Positions 58,682-64,000 of a DNA stretch of 64,000 bases are shown here, in pieces. Below the pieces are notes generated by a model. The model was not told the origin of the DNA. It did no database searches and saw nothing but the letters and a program-made list of their open reading frames with translations. This stretch comes from JAXGZG01 sp050952065. GTDB taxonomy: Bacteria > Bacillota > Sulfobacillia > Fermentithermobacillales > Fermentithermobacillaceae. Positions within the stretch are counted from its first letter, which is position 1. Each line of letters starts with the position of its first letter. Both the position numbers and the translations under genes were made by a program. Location: NCBI GenBank assembly GCA_050952065.1, contig JBMNKF010000007.1, forward strand, positions 371,325-435,324, written 5' to 3'.

Positions 58682-58732
58682 TGATGTTTTTGTATACCAG
58701 TCCAATCCTAGATTATACGGGACAAAACATCA
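58682..58732. repeat. Nested inverted repeat after ylzJ
   Basis: TGATGTTTT (58682-58690) and AAAACATCA (58724-58732) are 9-base perfect arms with an inner GTATA/TATAC pair. A second palindrome CGTCA-tg-TGACG follows at 58736-58747. They lie in the 171-base convergent gap, which holds no gene I can see. They could be a terminator or an operator. Confidence 0.4.
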
Positions 58733-58785
58733 AACCGTCATGTGACGATGCTACTAGTGTGCAATTCATACTTCAGGCATGACAC

Positions 58786-59232
58786 TTATCTGGCATACGG
58801 TGTCTTCCCTCGAACCGTAAGCCACCACTCCTTGAGGCGATAGGCCGCCGGATACTGCCCTATGATATCCACCTGCGTTCCTATAACAACCAGCGGAAAT
58901 ATGGTCTCGATATCCCAATTATGCATACGAATGCAGCCGTTTGACACGTAAGTCCCTATGGCCCAGTCGGCGTTCGTACCGTGGATCCCGTAATTGCCCC
59001 AGGGAACATCTAGACCCATCCATCTGGTACCCAGAACTTCCCATGCGGGAAACATCAACTTGTCTACCACTCGCCAGCGGCCTGCCGGAGTCGGAGTGTC
59101 ATACTTGCCTAAACCCACTAAATGGGGGCCATAGGTCCTTCCCGAATAATGGAACACAAGAGTCCTCGATCTGATGTCGATTACGATTCTACCAAGGTCA
59201 GAAGCATAGGACCAAAATGCCGGTCTGTACAA
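58786..59232 (-). CDS. L,D-transpeptidase (YkuD domain)
   Basis: A 148-residue protein with the YkuD catalytic motif HGTNADWAIGTYVSNGCIRMHNWDI (H, then SxGC). The domain fills nearly the whole protein. No signal peptide or membrane helix is visible from the TTG start (GGGGGA upstream), which is unusual for an enzyme that cross-links peptidoglycan outside the membrane; an unseen upstream start is unlikely because the frame offers none. Some spore-cortex L,D-transpeptidases act this way. Confidence 0.85.
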   Translation of the reverse strand: MYRPAFWSYASDLGRIVIDIRSRTLVFHYSGRTYGPHLVGLGKYDTPTPAGRWRVVDKLMFPAWEVLGTRWMGLDVPWGNYGIHGTNADWAIGTYVSNGCIRMHNWDIETIFPLVVIGTQVDIIGQYPAAYRLKEWWLTVRGKTPYAR

Positions 59233-59282
59233 GCGAGTGATCCCCCGTATATCCTATGAGGAGCTGGAGCCGGTTGCCATGG

Positions 59283-60125
59283 TCAACTCAGCAACAGCCA
59301 CATCAAAGAGACTGTCCCGACTGCAAAGCAATAATAGGAGAAGGCAGAAAGGCGTCCTTGCCTGACCGTACGGAACACGGTTCCGAGGGCGAACACACCT
59401 ACGATTGAAGACACTAAAGCCCCCACGAAAGAATTGACGGTTATGAGAGGCAACCCAGTCTCTCCAAGAGAGCGAAGATCTAGCAAAGCGGCGCCAAACA
59501 CGGCCGGCAAAGATAGAAGAAACGAGAATCTGGCCGCATCCTGGCGGGTGATACCTGACATGAGTCCAGCCGCTATCGTGATGCCTGACCGGGAAATGCC
59601 AGGTACAATGGCAACAGCCTGAGCCAACCCCACCAGGCAAGCGCTCCCCAAGGTGACCGAAGGCATGTCTCTTTGATACTCTACTCTCGCGCCGTCCCGA
59701 CGTCTTCTGTCTGTAGGTTCGGGCGACCCTTTTCCGAATCTCAACACTAACCCGGTCACTATCAACCCAACAGAAGCCACGGCGCTAGAAGAAAACAGGG
59801 GTTCTATCAGTCCCGAAAAAACGATGCCGGTCAAAGCCGCAGGGATTGATGCCAAGACCACGTAGCTCATCAGTTGCAGAGCACGCCGGCGCTGATACTT
59901 CTCGCCAGGAGACACGATAGCCGCAATCAACCAAGAAAGTTCCGATCTTAGCATGATAAGAACTGCCAGTCCTGTTCCCACATGCAGGCTGATGCTGAAG
60001 GACAAACCCGGTTCAGGTAAACCCAATAGGCGGGAACCGAGGATCAAGTGCCCCGAACTGGAGACAGGCAAGAACTCAGTCAATCCCTGAATAACACCCT
60101 GCACAATCGCCTGAACGATGCTCAA
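59283..60125 (-). CDS. uppP: Undecaprenyl-diphosphatase UppP (BacA)
   Basis: A 280-residue integral membrane enzyme with the two signatures TEFLPVSSSGHLILGSRLLG and VAIVPGISRSGITIAAGL. It recycles undecaprenyl diphosphate for cell-wall synthesis. TTG start overlaps the stop of the Na/Pi gene. Seven or eight membrane helices; normal length. Confidence 0.95.
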   Translation of the reverse strand: MSIVQAIVQGVIQGLTEFLPVSSSGHLILGSRLLGLPEPGLSFSISLHVGTGLAVLIMLRSELSWLIAAIVSPGEKYQRRRALQLMSYVVLASIPAALTGIVFSGLIEPLFSSSAVASVGLIVTGLVLRFGKGSPEPTDRRRRDGARVEYQRDMPSVTLGSACLVGLAQAVAIVPGISRSGITIAAGLMSGITRQDAARFSFLLSLPAVFGAALLDLRSLGETGLPLITVNSFVGALVSSIVGVFALGTVFRTVRQGRLSAFSYYCFAVGTVSLMWLLLS

Positions 60126-61747
60126 GATTGTGACACTTCCGTTGTGCCCAGAATAGCCTCTGCGACGTTCACTGCATGATCGCCAATTCTTTCCATGTGG
60201 GTAAGAAGATCCAGATAAATCACGCCCGCCGCCGGATAGCAGGTACCCTGATTAAGACGTTTTATGTGCAAACCCCGAAGCTCCTTTTCCCTAGCATCTA
60301 CGACATCGTCCATGGAACCTATGCTGGCCGCCATGACTTTATCATCCTTTTCTAGGCATTCAATGGTCTTAGTCAGGATTTCCGATACGCGTCCGGCTAG
60401 ATCCCTTATCTCTAGGAGAGCCTCGTTGGAGAACACGAGCCTGTGTTCTTCTTTGTAGTCAACTAGCTCGAAAATGCCTGTAGCGTGATCCCCGATTCTC
60501 TCCAGGTCTGTGGCGATGTTGATCATAGATGTTAACATCCTGGCCTGTTCTCGGTTAACGCCTCGTTGCGATATGGCGGATACATAGACGCTGATGTCTT
60601 GTTCAAGCCCATCGATAACATCCTCGATTCCGTCAAACCGTGCTCTTTCAGGCCCGGAGTCCCCTAGAAAAGCACTGATAGACGCGTTGAAGTTCTCCTG
60701 GCATAAACGAGCCATCCTGACGACTTCTTTCCGGAGCTGGATGACGGCCGTGAACGGTGCCGGAATGAGTCTTAGATTAAGATACTGAGGGCCGTGGACC
60801 ACTGTGTTATCCTCGCCCTTAACTACAGAAGTAACGAACTTGGCGAACTGTCCCAAGAAGGGAATTAACAGGACTGTAACGATCGCATTGAAAAGAGTGT
60901 GAGCGTTGGCCACCTGGCGTGCAACATCCGTGCTGGACGCTTCTGCAAGCCTTTCAAAGAGTCTAAGGAAAGGCAAGGATACCAAGGTGCCAAAAAAGTT
61001 GAAGAAGAAGTGCGCCATGGCGGCCCGTTTGGCCGCCAGCGTCGTGCCGACCGATGCCAAAAGAGCGGTTGAGGTAGTGCCTATGTTGGCCCCAAAAACC
61101 ATTGGTACGGCAGCGCCAAGCGGCATGATACCCCTTGCGGCCATGGCGACCAGAAGTCCGGTAGTTGCCGAAGAAGATTGCAGAGCAACAGTGAACAACA
61201 TACCCACTACAACTCCGAGAATGGGGTTCCGCTGGCTCTCGACTATCATATTGACGAACGGGGCGTAATCTCTTAAACCCGCTAGAGCACCGCCCAAGAC
61301 CGATATCCCAAGAAAGAGGAGCCCGAACCCTATCACGCAATCGCTCAAACCCTTGATTCTCCTGCGCTTGCCCCCGAGCTTAAGGACCATTCCCAGAGCG
61401 ACGGCCGGCAAAGCGGCCTTTTCAAGATCGAAGGCCACAAGTTGAGCAGTCACGGTAGTACCTATGTTGGAGCCCATTATGACGCCTATAGCTTGTTCAA
61501 GAGTCATGAGACCGGCGTTAACGAAGCCCACTACCATCACAGTGGTTGCCCCGGAAGCCTGAATGATGGCGGTCACCACCGCACCTACAACCACCGCCAT
61601 GAGCCTATTGGCTGTTAGAGTCTCGAGGATTCTTCGCATTCGGTCGCCAGCCGAGCGCTGGAGCCCCTCGCCCATCTTCATCATGCCGTACAAGAACAGA
61701 CCCACTCCGCCAAGCGCGGTCAAAATCGACTCGAGATTGATGGTCAA
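60122..61747 (-). CDS. Na+/phosphate cotransporter (NptA-like, PhoU domain)
   Basis: About 540 residues. Two Na_Pi_cotrans repeats (GGVGLFLYGMMKMGEGLQ ... QASGATTVMVVGFVNAGLMTLEQAIGVIMGSNIGTTVTAQL; QSSSATTGLLVAMAARGIMPLGAAVPMVFGANIGTTSTALLA) each with QSS/QAS-type motif, then a cytosolic PhoU-like domain (VVRMARLCQENFNASI ... ITDLERIGDHATGI). Start is uncertain: GGAGG sits only a few bases from TTG 61747 and the frame is open to 61831 (ATG 61789 without a good site). It exports or imports phosphate with sodium. Confidence 0.88.
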   Translation of the reverse strand: MTINLESILTALGGVGLFLYGMMKMGEGLQRSAGDRMRRILETLTANRLMAVVVGAVVTAIIQASGATTVMVVGFVNAGLMTLEQAIGVIMGSNIGTTVTAQLVAFDLEKAALPAVALGMVLKLGGKRRRIKGLSDCVIGFGLLFLGISVLGGALAGLRDYAPFVNMIVESQRNPILGVVVGMLFTVALQSSSATTGLLVAMAARGIMPLGAAVPMVFGANIGTTSTALLASVGTTLAAKRAAMAHFFFNFFGTLVSLPFLRLFERLAEASSTDVARQVANAHTLFNAIVTVLLIPFLGQFAKFVTSVVKGEDNTVVHGPQYLNLRLIPAPFTAVIQLRKEVVRMARLCQENFNASISAFLGDSGPERARFDGIEDVIDGLEQDISVYVSAISQRGVNREQARMLTSMINIATDLERIGDHATGIFELVDYKEEHRLVFSNEALLEIRDLAGRVSEILTKTIECLEKDDKVMAASIGSMDDVVDAREKELRGLHIKRLNQGTCYPAAGVIYLDLLTHMERIGDHAVNVAEAILGTTEVSQS

Positions 61748-61850
61748 CACCTCCTGCACAGCAAAAAGCCATACCCGACCATCTATCATAGTACCACATG
61801 GACCTTTGCTTGTGGGACAATCCCATGCCAAATGAGGTCCATTTGTTGGG

Positions 61851-63545
61851 TCAGGAGTCGCTCAGAAGCGACTTGAGCTTCTTGTACCCCCAAGTGGAAG
61901 CCACGAATAGCAGCACCAGTCCTGAGACCACCACGGCAGCGTATGAGACAGACCTGAGAAGCCCCGGAGCAACATCTTGAAGAAGCCCTTTGGATTGAAG
62001 GACCGACGGCAGGAACTGCACCAACATGCACAGGAATACAAACCCCATGGACGCAAACATCGTGACCAAGAGTTTGCCTGTTCCCGTTCCACTCTTGGAT
62101 GCTCCAAAATCCATTTTCATGGCAAAGTCCGGGAAGGAGACATCCAATAGGATTTGCAGCGACGACACCCCCACGACAACGGCCGCACCCAATAAGAGGG
62201 ACAGCCACATAGGCAATCGCGGCAAGCCTCCGACTAGGCTCCCCACAAGGCCAAGAACCACTATGAAGAACCCGGGAAGAAACGCGTAAGTCATCTTCGC
62301 CCAGAAGAGCTCGGACGGCTTAGTAGCGTTACTCTGGAGAATCCAGAAACTACGCCCCTCACGGCTCACAGATACTCCACCGGTTTGGGCAGAGGTCACT
62401 GCGCCCATGAGCGCCGCCATCATTATCACAAGGGTTGCCATCATGTCGGAAGTCCCGCTTCTTTGGGACCTGGTCGTGTTGAAAATGAAAAAACCCAGAA
62501 CTATGATGCTGGTCACCAGACTATACCACACCACGGGATCGCGAAAGAGGGTCTTCATGTCCTTTCTGAGGACAGCCCAATAGGTACCCTTGAGATTGGC
62601 CGTTAGTCCCGATAGACCTGCCATAGATGCCTTCTTGACGGTAGGCTTCCCCTCTTCTTCGGCCTTACTCGACCACCCATGCAAGTAAGTCCCAGTAGAT
62701 GCTTTTATTGCAATGTACGCTGCAATCAAAGCGCCCAGGGAAAGCGAGATTAGGTACGGCTTGTAGTCTAAATTGAAGCGGGGAATAGTCCCTAGAACGC
62801 CCCTAACTAACCATGTGCTTGGAAGATACCATGCTCCTGCTATGGGGGATGCTCCGATCTGCCTTAGAAGGGCTTCCTGGGATGCAGTATCTCCCACGGC
62901 GCTCAGTCTCGCGCTGATGACCTGACTTGCAAGGACCGTAATGACGCCCCCTATGGCCGAAACCGCCACAAAAACAGTCTTCATTTTCCGCGTTGGTAGA
63001 TAGCGCATGGCTACCAGAAGCATGAGCGACACAACCGAATGTACCAGAAGCAGGAGAAAGGCAAATCCCGAAAACGCTGCCACGTAGAACCAAAACCCAG
63101 CGCCCGTGGCATGCCCCCATCCTGTCCACCCAGGCAATCCAAAACCCAGGACCAAGGCAGCAAGGGTGGCGTAGGAGATGATGAACTTGGATAAGAACAC
63201 TGACTGTGCCGGTATGGGCTGCACGAGCAGAAAACCTATATCGTCAGACTCATATACGATCCTGTAGGTCGTCTGCAGCCCGGTCATGAACACGATCAAG
63301 AGCGACGACAGAGCTACACCGTTCAGAATGCTTAACGACAGGGCGTCAACTAGCCCTGGGACGGAGCCAAAAGTGTTTTGTGCGTAGGTGAACAACATGA
63401 AAGAGCCATAGTAAAGCCCCAAAACGATACAGGCAAAGAAAATCGAATACACGCTGATCCGAACAGTCCTCTTGAGGCTTGGCTTACCGCCGGGTGTGAG
63501 AATGGAACGCAGGTCTCTCTTGAGGATCATAGACACGTATTCCAT
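61851..63545 (-). CDS. ABC transporter permease (ABC-2 type)
   Basis: A 564-residue protein with about twelve hydrophobic helices arranged as two halves (KRTVRISVYSIFFACIVLGLYYGSFMLF ... and from residue 340 DPVVWYSLVTSIIVLGFFIF ...). It has a short cytoplasmic N-terminus and a conserved DIGFLLVQPIPAQSVFLSKFI, as in the DUF3533/ABC-2 exporter families. It directly precedes an ABC ATPase gene on the same strand. Substrate unknown; it could be an exporter of peptides, lipids or a drug. Confidence 0.8.
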   Translation of the reverse strand: MEYVSMILKRDLRSILTPGGKPSLKRTVRISVYSIFFACIVLGLYYGSFMLFTYAQNTFGSVPGLVDALSLSILNGVALSSLLIVFMTGLQTTYRIVYESDDIGFLLVQPIPAQSVFLSKFIISYATLAALVLGFGLPGWTGWGHATGAGFWFYVAAFSGFAFLLLLVHSVVSLMLLVAMRYLPTRKMKTVFVAVSAIGGVITVLASQVISARLSAVGDTASQEALLRQIGASPIAGAWYLPSTWLVRGVLGTIPRFNLDYKPYLISLSLGALIAAYIAIKASTGTYLHGWSSKAEEEGKPTVKKASMAGLSGLTANLKGTYWAVLRKDMKTLFRDPVVWYSLVTSIIVLGFFIFNTTRSQRSGTSDMMATLVIMMAALMGAVTSAQTGGVSVSREGRSFWILQSNATKPSELFWAKMTYAFLPGFFIVVLGLVGSLVGGLPRLPMWLSLLLGAAVVVGVSSLQILLDVSFPDFAMKMDFGASKSGTGTGKLLVTMFASMGFVFLCMLVQFLPSVLQSKGLLQDVAPGLLRSVSYAAVVVSGLVLLFVASTWGYKKLKSLLSDS

Positions 63546-63573
63546 GCCTGCACCTCCAAGTGGGAGTCAAACT

Positions 63574-64000
63574 TCAGCGCGGCCCCGCGCCGAGGTGCTT
63601 AACCAGTTCACGGTATTCCTCCCCGCCGGTAAGCTTCAGGAAAAGGTCCTCCAGGGAACTATTGTCTTGCCCTCTCTCGGAGCCCACCCTTTTCCGAAGG
63701 TCATCCATGCTCCCCTCTGCCAAAACACGGCCTTTCTGGATGATGCCTATCCTGTCGCACATGCGTTCAGCGATCTCCAAGATATGAGTTGATAAGAACA
63801 CCGTGCCGCCTCGAGAGGCGACTTCCCGCAACACGTCCTTGACTATGCGGGCGCTCTTGGGATCGAGACCCACCGTAGGCTCGTCCAGAAAGAGAACCTT
63901 AGGACTGTCCAAGAGAGCGGCGGCAATGCAGACCTTCTGCTTCATACCGTGGGAATACCCTGCCAGAAGCTCATCCTGCCGTTCGTCCAGTTCGAACATA
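63574..64000 (-). CDS. ABC transporter ATPase, 5' end cut by window edge
   Basis: The visible 141 residues are the C-terminal part of an ABC ATPase: signature YSHGMKQKVCIAAAL, Walker B VLFLDEPTVGLDP, H-loop FLSTHILEIAERMC, and a C-terminal helical tail. Walker A is beyond the right edge. It is in the same direction as the permease gene 28 bases downstream, so the two form one exporter. Confidence 0.93.
   Translation of the reverse strand, partial: MFELDERQDELLAGYSHGMKQKVCIAAALLDSPKVLFLDEPTVGLDPKSARIVKDVLREVASRGGTVFLSTHILEIAERMCDRIGIIQKGRVLAEGSMDDLRKRVGSERGQDNSSLEDLFLKLTGGEEYRELVKHLGAGPR

Noticed and set aside
1..64000. CRISPR array, tRNA, rRNA, insertion sequence or prophage
   Set aside because: No direct-repeat arrays, cloverleaf-like or rRNA sequences, transposase or phage genes were recognised on either strand.

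Overview
The window looks like chromosome from a spore-forming, S-layer-bearing member of the Bacillota (Firmicutes), probably a deep-branching and possibly thermophilic lineage. The evidence is the spore genes gpr, an alpha/beta SASP, spoVM, ylbJ, tepA and ylzJ; the classic Firmicutes housekeeping blocks (ffh-rpsP-khpA-ylqD-trmD-rplS-lepB-rbgA, fapR-plsX-fab-rnc, prpC-prkC-rsgA-rpe-spoVM-rpmB, recG-fakA-asp23); S-layer-homology proteins; and a GH57/GH15 alpha-glucan cluster. Some traits are more familiar from Actinobacteria: an mIHF-type nucleoid protein beside gmk and a PriA without ATPase motifs. I see no rRNA, tRNA, CRISPR array, insertion sequence or prophage. GTG and TTG starts are common, and one gene appears to start at CTG.

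Layout. 1-9865: cell-surface region, with a truncated SLH protein, a Tad (Flp-type) pilus operon cpaB-cpaE-tadA-tadB-tadC-flp-tadE-tadG on the minus strand, a divergent secreted SLH/FlgD-Ig protein and a TPR membrane protein. 9932-20849: threonine synthase, then the ribosome and secretion block (rbgA, lepB, rplS, trmD, ylqD, khpA, rpsP, ffh, ylxM, ftsY, smc). 20973-29809: a degenerate S24-type regulator, then rnc and the fatty-acid/phospholipid operon under FapR, with a DegV/FakB-like gene inside it, then rpmF and yceD. 29882-34318: ylbJ, coaD, a small transporter, and gpr facing the SASP gene that encodes its substrate. 34395-45899: recG, fakA, asp23, rpmB, two genes too short for ordinary ORF calling (spoVM, 27 aa, and a 54-aa membrane protein), rpe, rsgA, prkC, prpC, rlmN, rsmB. 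45901-52723: zinc peptidase, a fused deformylase/formyltransferase, motif-less PriA, coaBC, rpoZ overlapping gmk, remA and mihF. 52887-57632: alpha-glucan genes (stand-alone CBM25-like protein, GH15, DUF4912, GH57). 57629-64000: tepA, ylzJ, an L,D-transpeptidase, uppP, a Na/Pi cotransporter and an ABC exporter cut by the right edge.

How the genes connect. FapR, PlsX, FabH, FabD, FabG, ACP and FabF make acyl chains, while FakA with the DegV protein could feed exogenous fatty acids to PlsX-linked phospholipid synthesis. GPR degrades the SASP encoded convergently with it, and that SASP gene has a textbook sigma-G-like promoter. Translation start and end chemistry (Met-tRNA formylation and N-terminal deformylation) is on one polypeptide. 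The main points for a second look are the Def-Fmt fusion, the ATPase-dead PriA next to mIHF, spoVM with a hairpin between its ribosome-binding site and start codon, the gmk/rpoZ overlap and the missing rimM.
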